From assembly GCA_023627715.1 (NCBI GenBank), contig JAMAHW010000068.1, positions 165,991-229,990 on the forward strand: a stretch of 64,000 bases of DNA, read 5' to 3'. The first letter of the stretch is position 1; each line of letters begins with the position of its first letter. This stretch comes from Periconia sp. R9002 (taxonomy: Eukaryota > Ascomycota > Dothideomycetes > Pleosporales > Periconiaceae). The notes beneath the pieces were generated by a model. It was not told where the DNA came from. It saw only the letters and a list, made by a program, of their open reading frames with translations, and searched no databases. The position numbers and the translations under genes were made by a program. Shown piece by piece: positions 22,719 through 33,127 of the stretch.

Positions 22719-25267
22719 TTTGGAGGGTAGGACAAGTGATATGGTGAGCTGCTTGTATCTTTTTAATTGTGGGAGTGCAGAGGTTTTTATATTTCAGCTA
22801 CCTCAGCGCCACAGCAGTTAACGAGGGAGAGGGAGCCATTCACTGCGAACAAATAGACTTGCGCAAGTGCACATCATATGACAAGCATCAGCCCGAGTCG
22901 AAACAGAAGCCTAGCCCCTGTATGGGATAACTTTTGGCTGCCCGAAGTTGTATAGATCTTGAGCCGAACTAACCCTATTTAGGAAGTAAGAGCGCGATAG
23001 TTTGTGTTCGACAAATGTTTCTACACGTCTGACCAAGATTCGCTATCCGAGCAGTAGAAACTTTATCAGATATTATTACTTTGTTGATTAATCAACACCG
23101 GCTCTTTCCGCTTTCTACAGTTGGTAATCATCAATGATGAGAGCTATCGTAGCCACCAATGATTTCGAATCACGACGTATCAGTACAGGATCCAACACTC
23201 CAGATATCTCATTATTTTTAGAGATTGTTTCTACAGAAACGTTCCTGAACAACTCCTCGCTGAATCCCTCCATATACAACCCCTTTGACCATGGCTCTAT
23301 GGGTCTGACAGCTTTGTCTCTTTTGTTTATCTTGTATTATTTTGCCAAATCATCGAGCAGTGCACAGTCTCGGATAACCAATATCTAAGCATTCATTGTC
23401 GAGTTTTCAGTTGGAGCACACCACATGCGAGAGCTTGTACAGAATACTAGATTTCCGAAAGCCCTTTCTTGCGTCGTCTGCTGGGAGTGATCTCGATGTA
23501 AAGTCAACGAGCCGAATGACTCTTCAAATATGACTGGGAGAAAGAACAAGATGAAATAAATCGGTTCGTAGCGATACCGCAACTTTTCTTTAGTATATTA
23601 CAGATGGTTGTCCTCGTTCTATCTTACTTGATATGATACAGCCTAGAACACTTTACCTCCAGTGTTGCGGAACTTACCCTACACTTTATTTATGAAACGT
23701 CTTCACATCCTAACGCGATGCCGTTGCTGTGGCGTATGGCGTATAGTAATTACTGGGCTGCATAGAGAAACAATCCACTTGACTTGCTGGCTTCGTTCAT
23801 ACTTATAGGCGATGGTCATGATGAGGTCTAAAGTGGTGTGATGCAGTATCTCGCTGTGTTGCGTATAGACACGCAGAAGAACCGCTTGCGCACGCAAAAA
23901 ACTACTGAAATATATTAGCTGGGGTGGTGTACTGTGCTTACGTGCTCGCTATAGAGAAGCTACTTTCCGCAACACAACGCAATAAGTAGACAGAAGCAGA
24001 GCATCATTAATTCTTACACACGCGCAAGAAGTATCCTGCAGACGGCTTATACAGTCCAATAAGCACTATATGTTACCTACACTGGGTTCACTCTGCGGCT
24101 GAAATGCAGTTATACCGCGGACTACTAAACCCACCGACGATACCGGGTCAAATGCGTCAACCGGGATCATCAGAGGCCTATTGCGTTGTGATTTCCCGCA
24201 AACTTAATGCTTTTTAATTCTAAGATGTATTTTAAAGGACCCCTAGGTGAGTTGATATATTCATTCTCTTTCTTCCTTTCGCGTATCTCGTAAACGCATC
24301 TAGATAGCGCAGCTTCATGTACAAAACCTAGGAGGTTAGGACTGCTAATGAAACTGTCTCGGGAGGTTTCCTAGAGAGGAATAGCCTAATATTAGTGCCT
24401 TATCATCTTCCATGTCGGAGTGGAATGGACCCAAACTCAGGTGTGATACTCTTCTCAGCTGTCTTTCTGCAGCCTCAGCCCATCTGCACAAGAAAATTCA
24501 GCCATCCAGCCAGCAAGATTTGGCACTTTATCCGCACTTTATTGATTGGTGGCTAGGTCGTTTTCGTACCAGCAACTGTGCGGCGTAGTCGCTCGAATTC
24601 AGGCAGAAGTGTTCCGGACCAACTGAATAGGATTGACGCAACCAAAATTGATTCGAAGAGAACATACTGGAATTGGGAAGAACTTTATTCACCATCGTCT
24701 GCGTTACTTTGATTTGTGTGAAAATATGCTGCTAGTTAGTGCTTAGTGATGTCAAAAAGCACACGTAAAATGGGGAAGAAAATGGTAAGGAACTATTAGG
24801 TATTACAAGAAAAAATTAGTCTAAAAGATTATCACAAATCGGTCAAATATTATGCCGCATAACCTCCTTTACCTGAAGAAGGCCTGATTAGCTCCGCCTC
24901 TTTTTGCTGCAATCGTTGATGCAATCGGAGGTATTTCCTTGGCGCTTTACTTCCGGTTAGCCCCCAGGTGCGGCAAGGTAAGATCGCCAAAGGCTAAGGG
25001 TTTGGCAACTAGCGGAAGGAGGCAAGGTGTACTAGTCAATTTCTACGGCATCAATCTTCAAGAAGGACGTGTATTAAATTTGGGAAATGTAAACATTGAA
25101 CAGTAGTTGAGCCCATCACCTCGTACTAAGAGTGCTCATTCAAATGTACCAGATCAAACCTAATCTCTTCCGTCTACGTAACAAAGCAGCCTTCAAGATA
25201 AGGACCCAGACAATCCTCACACGCAGCCCTGATCCCGAAACCCTCGTGCGTGTAATGGAAAATGTTT
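22719..25267. other. Long gene-poor stretch (2.5 kb)
   Basis: There is no recognised gene except the doubtful small frame at 23134. Base composition is near the average, not the extreme AT of the RIP blocks. It separates the isochorismatase gene from the terpenoid locus. Confidence 0.5.
23134..23388 (+). CDS. Small hypothetical protein, one membrane segment
   Basis: An 84-residue open frame. The C-terminal third has one hydrophobic segment (LTALSLLFILYYFAK) after a polar N-terminus. I do not recognise it. It could be the remnant of a membrane-anchored enzyme or chance. It has no intron and no neighbour nearby. Confidence 0.2.
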   Translation: MMRAIVATNDFESRRISTGSNTPDISLFLEIVSTETFLNNSSLNPSIYNPFDHGSMGLTALSLLFILYYFAKSSSSAQSRITNI

Positions 25268-26731
25268 TTAGACAACGCTAACGTCTTGCGTCCTGTAGGT
25301 TTGTGTTTCTGGTTGTAAGGATGTCTTCGAGTTCTCCTGAAGTGAGATTTCCAAATTCCTATCAAGATTGTGATCATGTGGAAAGGGGACATTGAACTTA
25401 GATTGCGACATGTTCTCCGCGTTTTCGGTTTTCATCCCGTTTTTCATATCCTGTAAAGGAGTATCTTGTTTACGTACGCTTGATGTGTATGATCGAAGGC
25501 GGGTCACCAAACCTGGCCCGTACTTGTCGAGGAAAGCAGGTGAGGCGAGAAAACAGGCACACATGAGGCCGAAGTAGAGTTCAAGAATCCTAATAAGCTC
25601 ATTCAGTCATGCGACACCATTGATATGGTAGGAACGGACATACGAGTATATGGCTATTTTTGAGAGCTCCCAAGTCGCATCCACTTTGTGAAATAGACCT
25701 GGTGTATATGCGAGACGTGTGATGCTGAGGGCCAAAACACTGATACCTCATCGTTAGATCAAAACAATTATAATGCTCACATGGCAAACTTTGTACATTA
25801 TACCGATACCAAAGACCGCCGAGGCTCTGATCTTGGACGAAAATGCCATATTCATTTTCCAGATAACCGGGATGGGGAGCAACACAACGAAAGCATCCGT
25901 CAAAACATTGATCGCGCCCGATAGATATGCGGTCACGCCCGATGGGAGACAGTACCCTGGTACGAATGGGTTCCACCGTCGTTCGAACGGCATGCAAGTA
26001 AGTAAAGAGATAAAGAAAAGAGCCGTATATGCGATTATATTGAAAATGATTCCGCCGTTGACAACGTAATTAAGGCGTGTTTGGAGTCCAAAGATGCGCC
26101 GGTAGAGCCATAACACAGCAAGCTTGAGAGTGGGAGCAATTACGCAGTACATCCATTCCGCTATAACTTCAATCTTCACAGAGTTAGCGTTCAGAACAAT
26201 TTTCAATGGGAATGAATGAAATACTTTGTGCCCATATATAAAGTCGGGCTTGGGAATATCCCAGATGTGATGGCCGGCATAATATTTTCCACCTACAATA
26301 ACTATCAATATTTTAATCGAAAAAAAACGTGGGGAAAAGCTTACAATGAAGAAGTAATGCGCTGTACGCTATCAAGAGGGCCTGGAGGATCTTGTTAGTC
26401 ATCGTATAGTAAGCATCGGAATGAGGGGTGACCTGCAAATCCAAAGACACATAGATCTGTGATTTGAGTCAGTAATAAGTTAATTTTAGAGTACTTTTCT
26501 CGAAGTAATGAGGTGGGAGAACTTGCAGTCATCCAGCCCGATGCTGTGTAAAATGAAATACCGGGTATATAGACGAACTAGCAAGCTGATTATGGCGAGA
26601 AAGATCATGATAGTGTGTAGTGCGATTTCCTTGGCAGTTTCTGTCTCCGGAGTGGTACAGTTTGGAGTAATGCCGGGCGGCGGCGGATATACACCGCAGT
26701 GTGCTTTAGAGTGGAGCTGTGGGGGAGCCAT
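25268..26731 (-). CDS. Fungal rhodopsin-like integral membrane protein 2
   Basis: A multi-exon member of the same seven-helix family as the protein at 8192. The start is ATG 26731 (MAPPQLHSKA). The first helix is followed by FILHSIGLDDCK. Later exons give GHHIWDIPKPDF, WLYRRIFG, a long exon with several helices (FERRWNPFVPGYC, GAINVLTDAFVVLLPIPVIW), then SITRLAYTPGLF and LELYFGLMCACFLASPAFL. A polar tail ends at 25268. Splice sites seen include GTATAA..CAG and GTATGT..TAG between 25860 and 25580. It is about as far diverged from protein 1 as ordinary family members are. It lies 0.6 kb downstream of the terpene cyclase. The function is unknown; a receptor-like role is possible. Confidence 0.75.
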
Positions 26732-26933
26732 GACCGTAACCTGTAGTTCTGATAGCAGCAGGACGAAAATGCTAGCTTCAGCGTTCAAGGGAGAGAGGAA
26801 ACAAAAAAACCCCAAATATTTCTCGGATAGGCTTTGCCTTTTCCACAGAGGCCCTGAATCCGCCCCCGGAACATACAGGGGTGATCCGGGAATGCAAACT
26901 CAGTGAGATTGGCTTTTTCCTGCACCCACCCAC

Positions 26934-27050
26934 GCCACCATTTGCGTTCCCTTGCACCCACCATTTGCCTTCCCCTGCACCCACCATTTGCCTTCACCAT
27001 TTGCATTTTCATGCATGTACCATTTGCCTTTTCCTGCAGGTGCATGCTTT
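26934..27050. repeat. Imperfect tandem repeat, unit about 22 nt (CACCATTTGCCTTCCCCTGC)
   Basis: Five or more imperfect copies of a unit built on ACCATTTGCCTT followed by CCCTGCA, some shortened. It lies in the gap between the second membrane protein and the terpene cyclase. The array is C/T-rich on this strand and ends beside a small inverted repeat region. Confidence 0.85.
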
Positions 27051-27141
27051 CAAAGGCAGATAGCTATCCTTACCTCGCTGCAATGACAACCATTATCAAT
27101 CAATACCCCTACACGATTAGCTAAGCTTACTAACGGGCACT

Positions 27142-27212
27142 CGCCCAACTTGCTCATTTCGGGGTAGTTGGGCGCTTAACGAAATTGCGATGGCCTTCAG
27201 CCTTCATCGCAA
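27142..27212. repeat. Two short inverted repeats (possible hairpins)
   Basis: CGCCCAACT at 27142-27150 pairs with AGTTGGGCG at 27166-27174 (perfect 9-bp stem). TTGCGATG at 27186 pairs with CATCGCAA at 27205 (8-bp stem). They lie just past the cyclase stop. They may be a transcription-end structure or the end of a decayed mobile element. Confidence 0.4.
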
Positions 27213-27343
27213 GGATTGGAAATTATATCCTCACAAATACGGTGCAGAGTGGCAGGAGACAAAAATATAACGAGTGTGGTCTCTAAGGATGGTCTCTTCG
27301 ACTTGCCCATTTTCGGGGGAGCATATGAGTGTAGCACATTGTA

Positions 27344-28472
27344 TTATGATACAGAAGACTTGTATCTTGGGCAGTAAATACTCCAGACCAGATTACCACT
27401 GACACTATACATAATAGCCTCGAGATACTTGCGCATAGCTGCGGAGTAACGCGTGTTGTACCTATTCAGTTCCACAATATCGACAGCCCGAGAGACGCAA
27501 CCTCTAATTTTCTCCTTGCAAAGCCTTATTGCTTCCGATTCTGAAATTGAATGCTCCTGCGTGAGCACCCAAATGGCGTTCATGACCTCTGATTGTCCCA
27601 TTTTTCTGGCATGGTCACGCTCCTTTTCCCAGGAATAAAGATCATTTGTTAGTGCGAGAGCTTCCCAAGAAGGCCTGCTCAGCGTGTTGCATAGATGAAT
27701 CTCTTCTTGTGGTATATCGAGTGCCATGGCAAACGTGACAAGTCCAAACCAAAACCTGTTAACTGTCAGCCACGCTCTCATTCTCGCTGATCTTCAAAAT
27801 TCTTACAGCTCACCCGCATCGCTTATCCGGTATGGCAGATATTGTTCCAAACTTTTGAACGGCTCCTCGCGTGCTCTACTAGACACAACATCGATGAATT
27901 TATGCCAGGACGAAATTGTGGTTTTTGCTCTTTTTTCGTCGATCGCCATCATTTCTGCAAAAATCTGTGTTTGGATCTTTTTGATCCCCATTCCATTGGT
28001 TTCTTCCTGGGCGGAAATCTGGGAGAATTCTTTCACAATCTTGTGACGATCTTCGGAACGCTGGAAATAGTTATTCAGAATGATTCCATTTGCCTTCACA
28101 AGCTTTGACTCACCAACGACTGTTCGAGATTTTCCATGATGATGTCTATTACTTCGTCAACTGGGGATGGAAAAATGCTGAGGTATGTTGCTCACCATCG
28201 TATATGAAGGCGAACTCATTTGCGTAAGAAATGATTTCGAGACGATTAGGTAGTGACTCTGGAATTGTAACTCGTATGAAACTATAAGGATCCCCTAATG
28301 TCCCGTTGTAGTTTGAAATAGGACAGACTAGTGCAGCCCAATCTCTTTGGCACCTCAAAGCACCGTTGATCTCGCTTGAAGGATCTTTGTGAATACGTAG
28401 AGGAATTCCATCACACAAACCTTCTGTGATGTAGAGTTTGGGATCGACAACTTCTGAATATTGAAAATCCAT
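27344..28472 (-). CDS. Class I terpene cyclase of the bifunctional (sesterterpene synthase) type, cyclase domain only
   Basis: Four exons (28196-28472, 28114-28160, 27807-28060, 27344-27755) join in frame into 329 residues. The sequence follows the cyclase half of fungal bifunctional synthases such as ophiobolin F or fusicoccadiene synthase: GLCDGIPLRIHKDP, ISYANEFAFIYD, LEQYLPYRISDAGELFWFG, and the closing SGNLVWSIYCPRY. The NSE metal motif is canonical (N230-D-L-x-S234-x-x-K-E). The Asp-rich motif is odd: Y-D92-V-D94-E95-V-I-D98 instead of DDxxD. The stop follows five residues after CPRY, where the linker to the prenyltransferase half normally begins, and no prenyltransferase coding is seen downstream. 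It would need geranylgeranyl or geranylfarnesyl diphosphate from elsewhere. It is adjacent to a P450 on the same strand. Confidence 0.85.
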
Positions 28473-28872
28473 GGTAGAAAAAGGAAATCTTGGGACTTTT
28501 AGACCTTCACAGCACAAATGCAATGTAAGATAATAAGAGGACTATTATCTATATCATGTATCGGCCTGGAAATGTGGCGGTAGTTGAGAATGACCAATCA
28601 GTACACGAATGTTTCTGCGATTCTAGTTCTGTATTTAGAGACCTAAGGAAAACAAGGACCTGCGTACATTCATGCAGTTTGCCGGAACCGTACCATGTCA
28701 CCGAAGAATGATGTAATTTTCTCCTCGCCGAAACGCGAAACCTAATGAAAAATTGCACATGTACTGGAGATCCAGAATCTGACTTCAGCTTTCAGCTCCG
28801 CGGTAATAGACTATGAATCAGCAGGTATTAAGGCAGCCGCAGCATCCGGGTGCGCATACCCCTACCCCTCCT

Positions 28873-30923
28873 CTATGCCGCTCGGTGGCGTAGTTCAACC
28901 CACAGCGAGGCCTTGTCCCAAAACACGAATTCTTTTTGGGAAATCCAATCATGACTGTCGTTTTCCAGCTGCAACTCGAAGTTCCAGAGGACTCGAGCCA
29001 GGATAGACCGTATTTCCGCATATGCCAAACTAGGAGGAGTCAGCTAGACGTCTGGATAACACCAATTTTCTCGGGATAAGCGAACTTTTTTCCTAGACAG
29101 CTTCGGGGCCCCAAAGAAAAAGGCTGCAGGGCGTCTTTCTTATCTGTAGAGCAAGCGATGGGTGCCTCGGTAGGTAGCCAGCGCTCAGGCAAAAAATCAT
29201 CGGCAGCTGCAAAATTAGAGCTATTACGGAAGGTGGACCAAGGATGAACGCCGACTGATATCTAGAAAAGATTGCACATTAGCCATTTTTTCAGACCGCC
29301 GGCCTCTTCTGCACGCCTTCTCGACCGACGTCATAAGCTTTACTTACATTTGGAGGTACATATCTGCCATCGATAAGCGATCCTTGGGACCCTGTGACCC
29401 TGGGTAGCGTAGATGGAATAGAAGGGTAACATCGAAACGTTTCCTGAATCACGGCATTCAAAAATGGTAGCTTGTCAGCCTTACTCAAGGAGCGGAGGTT
29501 GATGTCTTCAGGCGTTTTGAATGCATTGCGAACTTCCGCTTGAGCACGGGAAAGTGCAAGGGGATGAGTGAGAAGGAACCATGTCGCCCCACAGAGATGC
29601 GTTGCTGTGGTTTCAGACCCAGCTGTTAGTATCACCCGTAGGTTTCCCAAGATCTCTTCTTCATTTAGTTGCTTCTCCGTGTCGTATTTGGTTTCGGTGA
29701 TCTAGAACTCGTAGTTAGGATAATTCAAATTCACATCGTGCGTTTCTATCTCACGTATTGCAGAAAATCTTTTCTGTCCGTTCCGCCCTTGAGACGCTCG
29801 TGCACCTTCTTTTTTGTAAAATCTAGGTGGGCGCGCCGCTTTTCTGCGAAAGAAGGCTTCAATTTCTGTAGAGCCTGAAAGAGCAAACCCACAAAGGGAT
29901 ACGCAGCTGCAAAACGGATAACGCCTAGGAACTTGATGGCCTCAAAGAAATTCCTTGCACCCATTCAGTATGAACACCGCACATATGTTGGTCGGACGGA
30001 AACCTCACCTCATCCAGGGATGATATTCACCGCTCTCAAGCGCACCAAAGGGCTTCCCCAATGCAAGATCACTATTTAATAAGTTAAAAAATTTGTCACC
30101 CAAGAGACACGTAAGAGGGAGTTACCTGATGATATCGAAAGTGACAAAGTTGTACTGCGCCATCAGATCTACGCGACCTTTTGACGGGCCATCAATTTGA
30201 TCTTTCAGCTTTGCAACTAATAGCTCGAAATATTGATTCAGCAGAGGTTCCTGCTCCAACAACGCAGTATCACTAAACGCCGGGGCGAGATGCTTGCGAA
30301 TACGAGCATGTTCTTCTTGGTTCGCCGCTGCCAATGTCAGACACAGCAATGGGTACACCTAATTGGAACATACTGAGGATTTGAACGTTTGGACCTCTCA
30401 CGTAGTAAGTGGGATCTTTAGGAAGCTCGGTACGATCTTTTCTCAATCCGTATATATCTTTTTGAAATTGTTAGTTTGCCAGCGCCATGTTTCAGTCACT
30501 GCGTATCTGTCACACCTTTCCATGCTTGCGCTGTGTTAAAAGACAACACATTAGGGGATATTCTGACCACGGAACCATATCTATCATGAAGAGCTTTCGT
30601 GTCCACGTTTCCAGTTCCCCTCAAGTTCGAGAAAACCTCTGGAAATGCGAATGCAGATCGTGATATTGGCCCTAAAGACGAGACGTATCAATGGACTGAC
30701 TGTACTCTATAAACCGGGGAATGCCAAACCTGGGTAACTGGAAAGAGGATGAAAGAAAATATTCGTTATTGCCCGAGCTGCAGCAAATATCACGTACTAT
30801 TTATCTCAGTTTTAGCGATATGGAGGGTTCATCTAGTTCATTGCTATTTACCGAACAAGCCAACGTGAAGAATGTACCCAATATCAAGGCAGCACTCGGC
30901 AGTGGTAACGAAATCTCTAACAT
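28873..30923 (-). CDS. Cytochrome P450 monooxygenase 1
   Basis: A heme-thiolate monooxygenase in many exons. Clear landmarks: NIFFHPLSSYPGLAFPGP near the membrane hinge; GSVVRISPNVLSFN; EEHARIRKHLAPAFSD in helix C; AGSETTATHL in helix I; ETFRCYP (ExxR); DFLPERWLP; and heme loop PFSLGPRSCLGK, completed through an intron (GTTCGC..TAG) to NLAYAEIRSILARV. The stop is TAG at 28873. The N-terminal anchor exon is uncertain: ATG 30923 gives a short hydrophobic start (MLEISLPLPSAALILG). The style resembles the CYP65-like (trichothecene C-15 hydroxylase) enzymes. It lies 400 bases upstream of the terpene cyclase on the same strand and is its likely tailoring oxidase. Confidence 0.85.
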
Positions 30924-31552
30924 TTCTGTAATGAGACTACGGATTGGGCAGAGTAGAGAATGGAGCTGGAACGTGAGCCGTCAAGTGCCGTTCTCAATAC
31001 CGGTATGTTTAGAAGATGTATTTGGATGATCACATATGGATAGCACGATGTCTCTGGCTACACGACCGATCGACGCGTACCACAAGGAATTGGTCTGGCT
31101 GAATCATCGGGTGTGTGCTTATTGAACACGTTGTCCCGCATCGCGCTGCGATTGCCGGGTCCTTCCGCATGCATTGATTTGCTCAGCCGTGTGCGACATC
31201 CAATCATATATTGTATAGAAGAGTTACGGTGACCACATTTCGTGTTTCATGCACGTCCTGCTTTTATCCGGCCAGCCAGATGCCAGGGAGGGTGCTTCGG
31301 GGTTGTGGTACGTACGGCACAAGCGAGAGGCAGGCGGGGGTGGCGCGTGCGTCCTTTGCCCGATTGCCTTGAGCGAACCATCATACCATCATGTCAACAC
31401 CTTCTGGAGTCTGAACCCCGAACACGGCGAAAACTACCTATTGCTGTACCAAAAAAATCGCAGCCGCGTTTTTGAATCTGTCTTTCAAGCACACCACAGC
31501 CCAAATCCCCCGCGAACATCACGACTCGGCCTCTCTCAACCCATCCTGCACC
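30924..31552. promoter_or_regulatory. Divergent promoter region, P450 1 and SDR
   Basis: About 630 bases between divergent genes. It should hold both promoters; no specific site recognised. The minus-strand P450 may have its first exon slightly further into this region. Confidence 0.45.
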
Positions 31553-32533
31553 ATGGGTGTAACCTTTTCACAATTTTTCCCACCAACCCCAACTTTCACA
31601 GAGGCCAACATAGGCGATCAGAAAGGAAAGGTTTTCCTCGTGACAGGAGGCGCCTCGGGTGTTGGTTTTGAGGTTTGCAGGATACTTTATCAAGCCGGGG
31701 GCAAAGTATATTTGGCTGGCCGTTCAGAGGAGAAAGCAGAAGCCGCGATCAAGAAGATCAAGAGCACATCCACAGCTTTTTCCGGAGACATCGTGTTCTT
31801 ATTCCTCTCCTTGGACGATTTTTCCTCAATAAAACCTGCCGCCGAATCTTTTCTGGCGAGCGAGTCAAGGTTGGACATTTTATTCAACAATGCAGGCGTT
31901 TCCAATCCTCCGGTCGGGTCTCTGTCGGCACAGGGCCACGAGCTTCAAATGGCAACAAACTGTCTAGGCCCATATCTACTTACCCAACTTCTTCTGCCTG
32001 TACTTGTACAGACGGCAAAGTCCACCACAAGCGCCGCAGTACGGGTCATATGGACTTCCTCTCTAGCCGCTGAACTTGGCGCGCTAGGTGCCCCTAAAGA
32101 GAATATCAACATTGCTAAGCTCTCAAATCCATCAAAAAACCAGCAAGAGAATTACGCCATTTCAAAGATTGGTAACTGGTATCTGGCTAAGGGACTCGCT
32201 TCTCAGGCAGGAGAGGAAGGCATCCTCAGCGTGACCGTCAACCCAGGCAATCTCAAGTCTGCATTGACACGCCATTTGCCTGCTGCAGCAGTCATTTTGA
32301 CGTCGCCGTTGTTGTATCCTGCAAAATATGGGGCGTATACTGAATTATGGGCGGGTCTTTCGTCGGAACTGAGTATCAAAGATGGAGGAAACTACATCAT
32401 TCCATGGGGCCGCAGACATCCGAGTCCAAACCCAAGACTCATCGCTTCGCTCGCCTCGAAACAGGATGGTGGCACTGGAGAGGCAAAAAGCTTTGTGGAT
32501 TGGTGCGATGCGCAAACCGTTGGGTTCAAATGA
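31553..32533 (+). CDS. Short-chain dehydrogenase/reductase
   Basis: A single-exon SDR of 326 residues. The start ATG 31553 lies in a good context (CACCATGG) and is preferred over the in-frame start at 31472. The cofactor motif is VTGGASGVGFEV, the NNAG motif is ILFNNAGVS, and the catalytic motif is YAISK. It resembles the WW-domain oxidoreductase/retinol dehydrogenase-like fungal SDRs. It oxidises or reduces an alcohol/ketone with NAD(P). Between two P450 genes and near the terpene cyclase it may oxidise a terpenol. It looks intact. Confidence 0.88.
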   Translation: MGVTFSQFFPPTPTFTEANIGDQKGKVFLVTGGASGVGFEVCRILYQAGGKVYLAGRSEEKAEAAIKKIKSTSTAFSGDIVFLFLSLDDFSSIKPAAESFLASESRLDILFNNAGVSNPPVGSLSAQGHELQMATNCLGPYLLTQLLLPVLVQTAKSTTSAAVRVIWTSSLAAELGALGAPKENINIAKLSNPSKNQQENYAISKIGNWYLAKGLASQAGEEGILSVTVNPGNLKSALTRHLPAAAVILTSPLLYPAKYGAYTELWAGLSSELSIKDGGNYIIPWGRRHPSPNPRLIASLASKQDGGTGEAKSFVDWCDAQTVGFK

Positions 32534-33127
32534 TAGATCTTTGGCCCACTAACTTCTTGTAGCAGATGCTGCCTTGGTATTTTTTTAGCTCGATTAATAG
32601 TTTTGGCACTGTTCAGCAGCTCCAGCATTGTGACAAATGACTGTAGATTTTGTGGAACTTTGTTTCTAGGCGAATACAACTGTCACTTTTTTCTTCACAT
32701 GATTTCCCTCGCATCCCAGGCTCCAGCAACTATCAAAATGGGTCTATTAATTTGCAGCCGAGGTACTGGTCCAATTCCTGATACAGTATCGCGCGGTGAG
32801 CTTAGATCATTATCGCTCTTTCAACGGGCATTAACCTGCAGATTGGCCAGGATGCAGAATCGGCCACCGCAACCTTTCGGCGACTTAAGGCAGCCGCTTG
32901 ACTTTGCAGGTGTCATTGGACGGGATCACCCGCATATTGAAATCAGCCTTTGACTAGGGTTATTGGCCCCATACATCCAGCTCCGGTCACCTTACCCAAT
33001 CATGCTGCGCCTTCATCGTATTTCCAGATACGGTATGTAAGCTTCTAGGCGTTGAAGTTTTGGTCGACTTCCATTTTTTTAAGCTGAAGAATTTGTTGTC
33101 CTTGTTGTACCAGCGAGACTGCAGCAT
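32534..33127. other. Intergenic, no gene recognised
   Basis: About 590 bases. It holds the SDR 3' end and the promoter of P450 2. Confidence 0.45.

Noticed and set aside
27142..27212. CRISPR-like or transposon terminal repeats
   Set aside because: Only isolated short inverted repeats; no spacers, no transposase and no target duplication visible, and a eukaryotic context.
30721..31029. Plus-strand open frame opposite the 5' end of P450 1
   Set aside because: The opposite strand carries the P450 entry exon (FFHPLSSYPG) with consistent splice sites. The plus frame has no motif.
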